A DNA stretch of 64,000 bases from Synechococcales cyanobacterium CNB (lineage in GTDB: Bacteria; Planctomycetota; Phycisphaerae; Phycisphaerales; UBA1924). Shown in pieces: positions 8,321-16,165 of the stretch; within the stretch, counting starts at the first letter, position 1; each line of letters opens with the position of its first letter. Position numbers and translations under genes: made by a program. Where the stretch lies: the NCBI GenBank assembly GCA_030263455.1, contig SZOZ01000010.1, forward strand, positions 62,001 through 126,000. The letters run 5' to 3'. Under the pieces are notes generated by a model. That model had not been told where the DNA came from and searched no databases. It worked only from the letters and a program-made list of their open reading frames with translations.

Positions 8321-9616
8321 TCACACTCTCCCCAGGTAGCGCATCGCCACGAGGGTCTGGTCGTCGTCGCGTGTGCGTGCCCGGGTGTGCTCGTAGAGGG
8401 CGGTGTGGACCGACTCGACGACGCACTCGGGGTGGCCGGAGCATCGTTCGAGAGCGGCGTCGAGGCGTTCGACGCCGAACATCTCGCGGTTCGGGCCGAA
8501 GGCCTCGGTGATGCCGTCGGTGTAGAGGATGAGCGTGTCGTCGCGTTCGAGCTGCACGGCGTCCTCCTCGCCGTCGAAGTCCGGCGCGAGGCCCAGCGGC
8601 AGACCGCCCCCCCCTTCGAGCGGGGTGACGTGCCCGTTCGGCCCGTGCTTGTGGCGCGGGGGGTTGTGCCCGGCGCGCGCGAAGCGGACCTCGCCGGTCG
8701 CCGGGTCCACGGCCGCGAAGAAGGCGGTGACGAAGCTCCCCTCCAGCGAGGCCGAGTGCAGGCGGCGATTGGCGTAGCGCATCACCGCAAGGGGAGAGGA
8801 GTCCGGCCCCTCGTAGCCGTGGAGGATGGCGTGCAGCATCGCCATCACGGTGGCGGCGGCAGCGCCGTGTCCGGCGACGTCCGCGATCAGCACCCCGAGG
8901 CGGCCGTCGGCGAGTCTGAAGAAGTCGTAGTAGTCGCCACCAGCCTCGTCGGAGGTCAGGTAACTGGTGGCGATGAGCAGCCCCGGCACGCTCGGCACGC
9001 GCTTGGGCAGCAGCGACTGCTGTACCCGCGCCACCTCCTCAAGCTGTCGCGTCAGCGCGCCGTTCAGCTCGTCCACCCGCGAGGCGTGCAGCAGCGTCCG
9101 CGTCGTCGCGCCGACCATGTTGGTGATCAGCACGTGCTCGGCCAGCCCCGCCTTCGTGAACCCTTCGGGGTCGCGCCGGAACGTGAACGTCCAGTTGAGC
9201 GGCTCGCCGTGGTCGAAGACCGGGCTGGCAATGCAGCTGCCCATCTCGGCCAGTTCGTCGCCCAGCACCTCGTCGCCGCGCAGGTCCAGGTGCTGGAACA
9301 GCTGCGGCTCGGGGCGTTCCAGCACGCGGCCGACGAATCCGCCGGCGTGGGCGGGGATCGTGTCCCACTCGCGCCACGGGTCGGGCGCGCCGGGCGGCTG
9401 CCTCGAAGCGGGGATGATCCGGCGCGTGATCTTGTACTGCCCGCGCGGCAGCCCCCGCACCGACACCGACAGCAGGTAGTCGTAGGGCCGGACCTTCCAG
9501 AAATGCCGGGCGAACGCGGCGGGCACGTCGTGCGGGCGGGTCGCGCGGCTGACCTCTCGGAGCAGCTCCGTCAGGATCGGCAGCTCCGCCACCCCGGATA
9601 CGTCTACGGCGGACAT
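8321..9616 (-). CDS. SpoIIE/RsbU-type PP2C serine phosphatase with N-terminal sensor region
   Basis: The protein has 431 aa. Residues ~1-190 look like a GAF-type or related sensor region. The C-terminal half is a SpoIIE-type PP2C phosphatase: GGDYYDFF, LIADVAGHGAAAA (metal-binding Asp), FVTAFFAAVD, RAGHNPP and LILYTDGITEA. Such enzymes usually dephosphorylate anti-sigma-factor antagonists in partner-switching signalling, but no antagonist or RsbW-type kinase is visible nearby. The ATG at 9616 lies 5 bases after a TAGACT -10 box (9622-9627), so a near-leaderless mRNA is likely. The downstream YkgJ pair is probably cotranscribed. Confidence 0.88.
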   Translation of the reverse strand: MSAVDVSGVAELPILTELLREVSRATRPHDVPAAFARHFWKVRPYDYLLSVSVRGLPRGQYKITRRIIPASRQPPGAPDPWREWDTIPAHAGGFVGRVLERPEPQLFQHLDLRGDEVLGDELAEMGSCIASPVFDHGEPLNWTFTFRRDPEGFTKAGLAEHVLITNMVGATTRTLLHASRVDELNGALTRQLEEVARVQQSLLPKRVPSVPGLLIATSYLTSDEAGGDYYDFFRLADGRLGVLIADVAGHGAAAATVMAMLHAILHGYEGPDSSPLAVMRYANRRLHSASLEGSFVTAFFAAVDPATGEVRFARAGHNPPRHKHGPNGHVTPLEGGGGLPLGLAPDFDGEEDAVQLERDDTLILYTDGITEAFGPNREMFGVERLDAALERCSGHPECVVESVHTALYEHTRARTRDDDQTLVAMRYLGRV

Positions 9617-9621
9617 GCCCG

Positions 9622-9627
9622 AGTCTA
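9622..9627 (-). promoter_or_regulatory. -10 box TAGACT upstream of the PP2C phosphatase
   Basis: Read on the minus strand, TAGACT is followed by five bases and then the ATG at 9616, with no Shine-Dalgarno sequence. It fits the leaderless pattern seen at other genes in this window. Confidence 0.45.
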
Positions 9628-9656
9628 GGTCGGTTCGGGCGGTGTTCCCCGGCGGG

Positions 9657-10271
9657 TCAATCTCGGCAGCGGTCCTCGACGCGGCGGGCACGCTCGGTCA
9701 GGTCGGCCAGCGTCGTCACGGTGTCGCTCTCGATCTCGTCGCGACGGTCGGTGTCCGCGACGAGCGGCAGATTGATCGAGACGTTCCAGGCCGCCGCCCG
9801 TGCCGCCGACGCCGAAAGCGCCGCCGCGATCGCAAGGTCGCTGCGCAGGTTACGGTTCGAGATCGGTTCGACGGCTTCGAGCAGGCGCAGCACGTTCGAG
9901 CACGCGGCCATCGCAGCCCTGGGCGCGGCGATCGCCGCTTCGAGCGCATCGGGCAGGTCCGCCTGCCGCTTCGGATCGCTCTCCGGCAGCCTGAGCAGGG
10001 GCGCGAGCGCGCCGTAAGCCTCCGCGTCCTCGTCCGCCAGCCGCAGCAACACGACCCGTGCTGCCTCGAAGCGCCGAGCCGCGTCTTCGAGGCGGTCGCG
10101 GTTCGGCTCGGCATCCTTGCGGCCGAGCGTGTACGCCACGACCATGCCCGCGAGCGACGCCGCCACCGCTCCGGTGAGGCACGCCGCCGCCCCGCCGCCG
10201 GGCGTCGGCGTCCGCGACGCGAGCGCGTCCAGGAACGCGGCGATGGATTGTGCAGCGATCGGGCCGGGCAT
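9657..10271 (-). CDS. Cyclodeaminase/cyclohydrolase (FTCD_C) family protein
   Basis: The protein has 204 aa and is helical. It has the FTCD_C signature region SRTPTPGGGAAACLTGAVAA near residues 19-38 and a second Ala-rich helical core. The family includes formimidoyl-tetrahydrofolate cyclodeaminase and bacterial FchA methenyl-tetrahydrofolate cyclohydrolase, so a folate one-carbon reaction in the cytoplasm is likely. No transferase domain is fused and no other folate gene is adjacent, so which reaction it performs is open. TAGACT at 10281-10286 gives a predicted 5' leader of only about three bases. Confidence 0.8.
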   Translation of the reverse strand: MPGPIAAQSIAAFLDALASRTPTPGGGAAACLTGAVAASLAGMVVAYTLGRKDAEPNRDRLEDAARRFEAARVVLLRLADEDAEAYGALAPLLRLPESDPKRQADLPDALEAAIAAPRAAMAACSNVLRLLEAVEPISNRNLRSDLAIAAALSASAARAAAWNVSINLPLVADTDRRDEIESDTVTTLADLTERARRVEDRCRD

Positions 10272-10280
10272 GGGAGATGG

Positions 10281-10286
10281 AGTCTA
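10281..10286 (-). promoter_or_regulatory. -10 box TAGACT upstream of the cyclodeaminase gene
   Basis: On the minus strand TAGACT lies nine bases before the ATG at 10271, predicting a very short leader. Confidence 0.35.
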
Positions 10287-10300
10287 CCAGACGGATCGTT

Positions 10301-10744
10301 TCACGCCTGCGAGTCCAGCACGAGCGTGACCGGGCCGTCGTTCACGAGGCAGACGTGCATATGCGCGCCGAAGACGCCGGTCGAGACCGGCACGCCGCGT
10401 GTGCGCAGAGCGTCCGCGAGGGCCTCGAACGCCGCCGCTGCTTCCGGCGGGCGCATCGCCGCGTCGAAGGATGGTCGGCGGCCTTTGCGGGTGTCGCCGG
10501 CGACGGTGAAGTTCGGCACCAGCAGCACGCCCCCTCCGGCCTCGACGACCGAGCGGTTCATCTTGCCGGCGTCGTCCTCGAAGACGCGGAGGTGGGCGAT
10601 CTTGTCGGCCGTCCAGTCCCGGTCGCGGTCGGTGTCGCCCTCGACGACGGCGGCGAGCACGACCAGCCCCGGCCCGATGGCGGCGTGAGCAATCCCGTCC
10701 GCGTCCAGCGACGCCTGCGATACTCTCTGGATGACGCACTTCAT
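10301..10744 (-). CDS. dtd: D-aminoacyl-tRNA deacylase
   Basis: The protein has 147 aa, the usual length for DTD. It removes D-amino acids from mischarged tRNA. It has the start MKCVIQRVSQASL, the strand VPNFTVAGDTRKGRRPSF that corresponds to the usual SQFTL..D motif, and the C-terminal NDGPVTLVLDS with the Gly-cisPro motif that sits in the partner subunit's active site. The first motif is NFTV instead of SQFTL, so Ser-Gln are replaced while Thr is kept. It lies nine bases downstream of the Mla-type ATPase gene and is probably cotranscribed with it. Confidence 0.93.
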   Translation of the reverse strand: MKCVIQRVSQASLDADGIAHAAIGPGLVVLAAVVEGDTDRDRDWTADKIAHLRVFEDDAGKMNRSVVEAGGGVLLVPNFTVAGDTRKGRRPSFDAAMRPPEAAAAFEALADALRTRGVPVSTGVFGAHMHVCLVNDGPVTLVLDSQA

Positions 10745-10753
10745 CGGTCGTCC

Positions 10754-11587
10754 TCACCCCGGCGTCGGTCGTGCGTGCAGGGCGGGCATCACTTCGAGAT
10801 ACTCCCGGGCCGGCGGGCAGTCCGCGCGCCCGAAGCCCGCGTACGAGCCGTCGTAGCACACCCCACCCTCATGCAGCATGACGACGCGCGGCGCGAGCCG
10901 GCGCAGCAGTTCGCGGTCGTGCGTGATGACGATGGTGGTGCGGCGTGCTCCGTCGGCTCTGGGCGTGTGGTGCAGGTTCCAGATGAGTTCGTGGATGCCG
11001 CCGGAGACGACGGGGTCGAGGCCGGTCGTCGGCTCGTCGTAGAAGATGACGATGGGGTCGAGGGCGATGGCGCGTGCGATGGCGACGCGCTTGGCCATCC
11101 CGCCGGAGAGGTTGTCGCGGTCCTTGTGCAGGACGTCCTCGACGTCGAGCGCGCAGGCCGCAAGCGCGGTGCGTGCCCGCCGCTCGATCTCGTCCTCGCC
11201 CATCGACTCGTGCTCGCGGAGCAGGAGGGCGATGTTCTCGTAGACGCTCCCGGAGAAGAGCGCGTTGCGTTGGAAGACGACGGCCCAGTGCCGGCGCACG
11301 GCGTCGAACTCGTCGTCGTCCAGGGTCGCGGGGTCGGCGAGCGGCGCTCCCGGGCGGCTGTGGTCGGCCACCAGCACCCGCCCTTCGGTGGGCGTGAGCA
11401 GTCCGATGATGAGGTCCAGGAGGACGGTCTTGCCCGAGCCGCTCGCTCCGACTACGGCCACGATCTCGCCGGACGCGATCTCGACGTTCACGTCGCGCAG
11501 CACGACGTGGTCGCCGAACGACTTGCCGAGGGCTTCCGTGCGCACTTCGACGGGCGCGTCGCGTTTGGAGTCCGTTCCGGGCGGCAT
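10754..11587 (-). CDS. Mla-type ABC transporter ATP-binding protein (first copy)
   Basis: The protein has 277 aa. Walker A GASGSGKTVLL is at about residues 47-57, the Q-loop is VVFQRNALFSGSVYENI, the signature is NLSGGMAKRVAIARA, Walker B is VIFYDEPTTGLDP and the switch is VITHD. GALFxSxxVxENI and SGGMxKRVAxARA are typical of MlaF/Ttg2A ATPases in MCE lipid-transport systems. It has no permease gene next to it and is followed by dtd. A second ATPase of the same family lies at 13879. The ATG at 11587 is exactly leaderless behind TATCCT (11594-11599). Confidence 0.82.
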   Translation of the reverse strand: MPPGTDSKRDAPVEVRTEALGKSFGDHVVLRDVNVEIASGEIVAVVGASGSGKTVLLDLIIGLLTPTEGRVLVADHSRPGAPLADPATLDDDEFDAVRRHWAVVFQRNALFSGSVYENIALLLREHESMGEDEIERRARTALAACALDVEDVLHKDRDNLSGGMAKRVAIARAIALDPIVIFYDEPTTGLDPVVSGGIHELIWNLHHTPRADGARRTTIVITHDRELLRRLAPRVVMLHEGGVCYDGSYAGFGRADCPPAREYLEVMPALHARPTPG

Positions 11588-11593
11588 GGGGGC

Positions 11594-11599
11594 AGGATA
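11594..11599 (-). promoter_or_regulatory. -10 box TATCCT of a leaderless promoter (Mla-type ATPase)
   Basis: On the minus strand TATCCT, six bases and then ATG at 11587. The predicted transcription start coincides with the A of the start codon. Confidence 0.5.
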
Positions 11600-11677
11600 C
11601 GCCCCGCCGGCGGGGGTGGAGTCCTCCCTTGCGGCCTTCCGCGTCCGTCGCGGTTCGGTCGCCGGGGTTCCGCCCGG

Positions 11678-11683
11678 TAAGAT
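11678..11683 (+). promoter_or_regulatory. -10 box TAAGAT of a leaderless promoter (cysteine desulfurase)
   Basis: TAAGAT, six bases and then the GTG start at 11690; the predicted +1 is the G of the start codon. TTCGGT at 11654-11659 is a possible -35, 18 bases upstream. Confidence 0.5.
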
Positions 11684-11689
11684 GCTGGC

Positions 11690-12940
11690 GTGATCTACCT
11701 CGACAACAACGCCACCACCCGTCCCAGCCCCGCCGTGGTCGAGGCCGTCTGCCGCGCCCTGACCGACCTGTGGCCGAACCCGTCGAGCATGCACCGCGCC
11801 GGGCAGGCGGCGCGACAGGCGGTTGAGATTGCCCGGCGCGAGGTTGCGTCCCTGATCGGCGCGCGCGCCCGCGAGATCACCTTCACCTCCAGCGGCACGG
11901 AGTCGATCGACCTCGCGATCCGCGGCGCGCTCGAAGCGAGCGATCGCCGAACGCTCGTCACCACGCGCGTCGAGCACGGCGCGGTCCGCGAACTGGCCCA
12001 CGATCTCGAGCAGCGCGGCCTGGCCAGCGTCCGCTGGGCGCCGCTCGACCGCCAAGGCGCGGCCGACCCGGACGCATTGGCCGACCTGCTGGACGACTCG
12101 GTCGCGCTCGTCAGCGTGCAGTGGGCGAACAACGAGACCGGCGTGGTCCACCCGGTCGCCCGCATCGGCGCGCTCTGCCGCGAGCGCGGCGTTCTCTTCC
12201 ACTGCGACGGCACGCAATGGGTCGGGAAGATGCCGACCAACGTCGGCAGCGCGGCCCCACTCCCCCGCACCGATCCCGCTTCCAACGGGCACGTCCGATG
12301 TACGAGCGGCAGCGGCGTGCCGGCCGTGGAAGCGACGCCGATCGACGTCCTCACCTTCAGCCCCCATAAGTTCCACGGACCCAAGGGGATCGGCGTCGTC
12401 TGGACGCGGCGAGGCGTGCGGCTCAGGCCGCAGATCCACGGCACGCAGGAACTCGGGCGGCGCGGCGGCACGGAGAACGTGCCCGGCATCGTCGGCGCGG
12501 GCGTCGCCTGCCGCGAGGCCGCCGAGTGGCTCGCCGACCCCGCCAATCTCGAAACCTGCCGCGCGAGGCGAGACCGCTTCGAGCGGACGGTGGTGCAGCG
12601 AATCCCGGGGGCGGTGGTGAACGGCCCGAAGTCGCCCGGCGGCCGCGTCTGGAACACCGCCAGCATCGGCTTCCCCCGCTTGGAAGCCGAGGCTCTGCTG
12701 CTGCTTCTGAGCGAGCGGGGCTTGTGCGCCTCGGCCGGGTCGGCGTGCGCGTCCGGATCGCTGGAGGCCTCGCCTGTGCTGATCGCCTCGGGCATCGCGC
12801 CCGAGGTCGCGCACGGCACGATCCGCTTCAGCATCTGTCGTCACACCACCGACGAGGAGATCGACCGGGCCGTGGACCTGGTCACCGAGTGCGTCGAGGT
12901 GCTGTCGCGGTCGATGGCGGCCTCGGGGCGCGGGGCTTAG
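11690..12940 (+). CDS. Cysteine desulfurase (NifS/IscS family) with an unusual insertion
   Basis: This is a 416-aa PLP enzyme that takes sulfur from cysteine for Fe-S clusters or tRNA thiolation. Visible features are MIYLDNNATT, TSSGTESIDLAIRG, NNETG, the PLP-lysine motif FSPHKFHGPKG near residue 227, the REGGTxN equivalent RRGGTENVPG and the persulfide Cys in SAGSACASGS near residue 353. About 30 extra residues (~186-216, rich in Gly, Pro and Ser, with one Cys) sit between GKMPTNV and PIDVLTFSPHK, where family members normally have only a few. The reading frame is intact. The start is a leaderless GTG behind TAAGAT. Confidence 0.92.
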   Translation: MIYLDNNATTRPSPAVVEAVCRALTDLWPNPSSMHRAGQAARQAVEIARREVASLIGARAREITFTSSGTESIDLAIRGALEASDRRTLVTTRVEHGAVRELAHDLEQRGLASVRWAPLDRQGAADPDALADLLDDSVALVSVQWANNETGVVHPVARIGALCRERGVLFHCDGTQWVGKMPTNVGSAAPLPRTDPASNGHVRCTSGSGVPAVEATPIDVLTFSPHKFHGPKGIGVVWTRRGVRLRPQIHGTQELGRRGGTENVPGIVGAGVACREAAEWLADPANLETCRARRDRFERTVVQRIPGAVVNGPKSPGGRVWNTASIGFPRLEAEALLLLLSERGLCASAGSACASGSLEASPVLIASGIAPEVAHGTIRFSICRHTTDEEIDRAVDLVTECVEVLSRSMAASGRGA

Positions 12941-13003
12941 GCGGGCTTGGGGCTTGAGACCCGGGGCTTGAAGGGGGAGCAGGCGGCACGCTCCGGCCTC
13001 GGG

Positions 13004-13009
13004 TAGGCT
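13004..13009 (+). promoter_or_regulatory. -10 box TAGGCT upstream of the DUF4190-like gene
   Basis: TAGGCT lies seven bases before the ATG at 13017, predicting a leader of one base. It sits at the end of a low-complexity spacer of GGGGCTTGAGACC-like sequence (12944-12975). Confidence 0.4.
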
Positions 13010-13016
13010 TGGGGCC

Positions 13017-13814
13017 ATGAGCCAGTCCGACTTCAACCGGGGATTCTCCGACTTCGGCCCGGGCGATGAGATGGTCGCTCCCGAACGCACCAGCCTGTTG
13101 GCCGTCGGATCGCTCATCGTGTCGATCCTCTCGCTGATCGTCTGCTGCGTGCCCGGCCCGGGCGTGCTGGGGGTGGTGCTGGGCGTCGCCGCGATGCCAG
13201 GCATCTCTCGCTCGCAGGGTCGCGTCGGCGGCAAGGGGATGGCGATCACCGGGATCGTCATCGGCCTCATTGCCACGCTCCTCTCGCTGTTCATGTGGTT
13301 CGGCGGCGCGATGGCGTGGACGCAGGCCGCGTCGCGCTTCGACGGCGCGTTCAGCACGGACCCGTCGGCGACCCGCGCCATGATGGCCCGCGCCTACACC
13401 AACGCCTTCACGGACGAGGATCACGCGCGCTTCCTGGCGGAGGTCGAGTCGGAGTGGGGCGCGTTCAAGGGCACCGACCGCGGCCTCGCGTCCGCGCTGG
13501 GCCGCTACTTCGGCGAGGGGCAGTCGCTCCAGGCCATCCAGCACGCCCCCCCCTCGTATCACTCTCGCCTGTGGCCGATGCCCGCCGACTTCGACGGCGG
13601 CCGCACCTTCATCATCGCCATCATGGTGCAGGGGCAGAACACGCCGGACGGGTTCCCGGCGTTCGAGAACATCGGCGTCGTCTCGCGCGACGGGTCGCGC
13701 ATCATCTGGCTCATCGACCCCGTGGTCACGCCCGCGACGCCGGCAACCCCCCCCGCGACGCCTACGACTCCGCCCGCCGACATGCCGGCGGACACGGACG
13801 AGGGCGGCGGCTGA
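13017..13814 (+). CDS. DUF4190-like membrane protein
   Basis: The protein has 265 aa. Residues ~25-105 carry two hydrophobic segments (LAVGSLIVSILSLIVCC and a GMAITGIVIGLIATLLSLFMW segment) separated by a short Gly/Ser/Gln loop, the pattern of DUF4190 proteins. The rest is a soluble region of ~130 residues and ends in a Pro/Thr/Ala repeat (PATPATPPATPTTPP) plus an acidic tail, probably outside the membrane. No function is known. It lies between the desulfurase and the Mla ATPase and has its own near-leaderless promoter. Confidence 0.72.
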   Translation: MSQSDFNRGFSDFGPGDEMVAPERTSLLAVGSLIVSILSLIVCCVPGPGVLGVVLGVAAMPGISRSQGRVGGKGMAITGIVIGLIATLLSLFMWFGGAMAWTQAASRFDGAFSTDPSATRAMMARAYTNAFTDEDHARFLAEVESEWGAFKGTDRGLASALGRYFGEGQSLQAIQHAPPSYHSRLWPMPADFDGGRTFIIAIMVQGQNTPDGFPAFENIGVVSRDGSRIIWLIDPVVTPATPATPPATPTTPPADMPADTDEGGG

Positions 13815-13866
13815 TCCCGCCGTTCCCCCTTCGGCCTCCCTCCTTCCCCCTCCGGCCTCACCCCCG

Positions 13867-13872
13867 TATATT
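13867..13872 (+). promoter_or_regulatory. -10 box TATATT of a leaderless promoter (MlaF-like gene)
   Basis: TATATT, six bases and then the GTG at 13879; the predicted +1 is the first base of the gene. Confidence 0.5.
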
Positions 13873-13878
13873 TCTTGC

Positions 13879-14733
13879 GTGCCCGAACCGTCTCCCGAGC
13901 CGGTGATCTCCTGCCGCGGCGTCAGCAAGCGCTTCGACGGCCGGACGGTCCTCGAGTCCTTCGACCTGGACGTCTACCCGGGCGAGACGATGGTCATCAT
14001 GGGCGGCTCCGGCTCGGGCAAGAGCACGTCGCTGCGCCTGATGATCGGCTCCTTCCGCCCCGAGGAGGGGAGCATCTGGATGTTCGGGCGCGACGTCGCC
14101 ACGCTCGACCCCGAGGAGATGAACGAGGTCCGCAAGAAGTTCGGCATCCTGTTCCAATCCGGCGCGCTCTTCAACTCCATGACGATCGCGGAGAACGTCG
14201 CCCTGCCGCTGCGCGAGCACACCGACCTCGACCCGGACATCATCGACATCCAGGTGCAGATCAAGCTCGAACTCGTCGGCCTGCGCGAGCACGCGGACAA
14301 GTACCCCGCCCAGATCTCCGGGGGCATGAAGAAGCGGGCCGGCCTCGCCCGCGCCCTCGCCCTCGACCCGCGCATCCTCTTCTACGACGAGCCGAGCGCA
14401 GGCCTCGACCCCGTCACCAGCGCGCAGATCGACCAGCTGATCGTCGCCCTCTCGAAGCAACTCGGCGTCACCAGCGTCGTCGTCACGCACGAGATGGATT
14501 CGGCGTTCACGATTGCCGACCGGATGGCGATGCTGGACAAGGGGCGGATTCTCCGGGTCGAGCGGCGCGAGTGGTTCGAGCGCCTGCGCGAAGTGCCGCG
14601 CGAGCAGGCCCGCGACCTCCCCGAGAACGAACGGCTCATCCGCCAGTTCCTGCGGGGTGACCCGGAGGGACCGATCACCAGCCGGCGCGACGAGACGGCG
14701 TTCCAGGCCGCCCTGTTCGGAGACGACCTCTGA
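13879..14733 (+). CDS. MlaF-like ABC transporter ATP-binding protein (second copy)
   Basis: The protein has 284 aa. Walker A GGSGSGKST is at ~42-50, followed by LFQSGALFNSMTIAENVALPL, signature ISGGMKKRAGLARALA, Walker B ILFYDEPSAGLDP and VVTHEM. This is the MlaF type that powers phospholipid movement between the membranes together with MlaE (permease) and MlaD (MCE protein). MlaD follows at 14894, but no MlaE gene is present in the window. The C-terminal ~40 residues beyond the ATPase core may be a regulatory tail. The start is a leaderless GTG. Confidence 0.87.
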   Translation: MPEPSPEPVISCRGVSKRFDGRTVLESFDLDVYPGETMVIMGGSGSGKSTSLRLMIGSFRPEEGSIWMFGRDVATLDPEEMNEVRKKFGILFQSGALFNSMTIAENVALPLREHTDLDPDIIDIQVQIKLELVGLREHADKYPAQISGGMKKRAGLARALALDPRILFYDEPSAGLDPVTSAQIDQLIVALSKQLGVTSVVVTHEMDSAFTIADRMAMLDKGRILRVERREWFERLREVPREQARDLPENERLIRQFLRGDPEGPITSRRDETAFQAALFGDDL

Positions 14734-14809
14734 TCGGCGTTCGCGGAGGAGCCGGCCGGACCCCGTCCCGTTCGAGGTGCGAGACAGGAACGGCGGGAGT
14801 GAAGCCAGT

Positions 14810-14815
14810 TATACT
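14810..14815 (+). promoter_or_regulatory. -10 box TATACT upstream of the MCE gene
   Basis: TATACT predicts transcription from about 14822, giving a leader of ~72 bases to the ATG at 14894. A GTG right at the predicted start (14823) is out of frame. Confidence 0.35.
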
Positions 14816-14893
14816 CCGCCTCGTGCGGCCCGCGATCCGGCCGGCACGCGACGGTTCGGACCGGGTGCGGCAGGCGCAGGGGGCGTGTCGGGC

Positions 14894-16165
14894 ATGAGTT
14901 CACGCAGCAATCCTCGCAACAACCTGATCGCGGGACTGTTCCTGCTCGGGGGCGTCGCGCTCGCGGTGTTCGCCAGCTTCGTGCTCTCGGACGTCAATAT
15001 CACGCGGACCGAGACGTACGTGCTGCACTTCGACCTTCACGAGGGGGCGACAGGGCTTGACCGGGATGCGGAGGTCCGGCTGGGCGGCCAGCCGGTCGGT
15101 AAGGTGACGAAGATCGACTTTGACAAGGAGGCGGGCTACGCGGTCGAGGTCGTCATCAAGATTCGCAAGGACATCCCCCTCTTCGCCGACGCCGTCGTGC
15201 GGCTGGAAGTGCCGCTGCTCGGCTCGGCGAGCGTGGTCAACATCGTGAGCCTCGGCACGCCCGGCGCAGGCCCCGCCGAGGGGCCGATCGACGGTCGGAT
15301 CGCGCCGCCCGCGCTGCTGGCGCAGGCGGGCTATGGCGACGAGCAGCGCGCGCAACTCCAGAGCATCCTCGAGCGCCTCGACAGGGGCACCGAGAAGATG
15401 ATGAAGTTCGTGGAGGACGCCGACCCGGACCTGACGAAGAACGTCAGCCGGATCGTCGCCGACGTCCGCGACATGATCCGCGACGCCCGCGAGCGCTGGC
15501 CCGAGTGGAGCGCTTCCATCACCACGACCATCGAGCGCAGCAACGAGTTCAGCACCAAACTCCGCGACCTCGCCGACCGTGCCGGCCCCATCCTCGACAA
15601 GGGCGAGGCCTTCCTCGACTCCGCCAAAGGCGCGATCGACGAGAACCGCCCGCGCATCGACCGCATCGTCGAGAACGTCGAATCCGTGACGGCGAAGGTC
15701 AACGACGAGTGGATCCCCCGCGGCACGCACCTGCTCGACAGGACCGCCGCGGGAGTGAACTGCTTCGTCGAGATTGGCGAGGAGGCGCACGCATTCGTCC
15801 GCGCCAATCGTCCCACGATCGACGGCATCCTCGCCGACTCGCGCCTCGCGGCGGACCAGATCAAGCTCGCCACGGTCGAGATCCGCTCGCAGCCGTGGCG
15901 CCTGCTGCACCGCCCGAGCACGAAGGAACTCGAAACGCAGCTGCTCTACGACTCGGCCCGCTCCTACGCCGCGGCGGTCAGCGACCTGCGTGCCGCGAGC
16001 CAGGCGCTCGACGCGCTGCTCGCCTCGACGCAGGCCCGCCCGACGGTCAGCGCCGCGGAGGCCGAGCAGATCGCCGGCTGGCGGGATCAACTCGTGCGGG
16101 CCTTCGCCCGGTACGCCGAGGCCGAGCAGCGGTTGTTCGAGCAGATGATGCAGAGGGCGCCGTGA
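14894..16165 (+). CDS. MlaD family (MCE domain) lipid-transport protein
   Basis: The protein has 423 aa. One N-terminal membrane helix (residues ~11-31) is followed by an MCE domain (~40-125: LHFDLHEGATGLDRDAEVRLGGQPVGKV, then LLGSASVVNIV). A long helical region with low hydrophobicity follows (~145-420), as in MCE proteins that build periplasmic tubes. It probably works with the MlaF-like ATPase upstream in lipid trafficking across the periplasm. The ATG at 14894 has an AGGGGG stretch upstream. An in-frame GTG at 14885 is possible. Confidence 0.87.
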   Translation: MSSRSNPRNNLIAGLFLLGGVALAVFASFVLSDVNITRTETYVLHFDLHEGATGLDRDAEVRLGGQPVGKVTKIDFDKEAGYAVEVVIKIRKDIPLFADAVVRLEVPLLGSASVVNIVSLGTPGAGPAEGPIDGRIAPPALLAQAGYGDEQRAQLQSILERLDRGTEKMMKFVEDADPDLTKNVSRIVADVRDMIRDARERWPEWSASITTTIERSNEFSTKLRDLADRAGPILDKGEAFLDSAKGAIDENRPRIDRIVENVESVTAKVNDEWIPRGTHLLDRTAAGVNCFVEIGEEAHAFVRANRPTIDGILADSRLAADQIKLATVEIRSQPWRLLHRPSTKELETQLLYDSARSYAAAVSDLRAASQALDALLASTQARPTVSAAEAEQIAGWRDQLVRAFARYAEAEQRLFEQMMQRAP

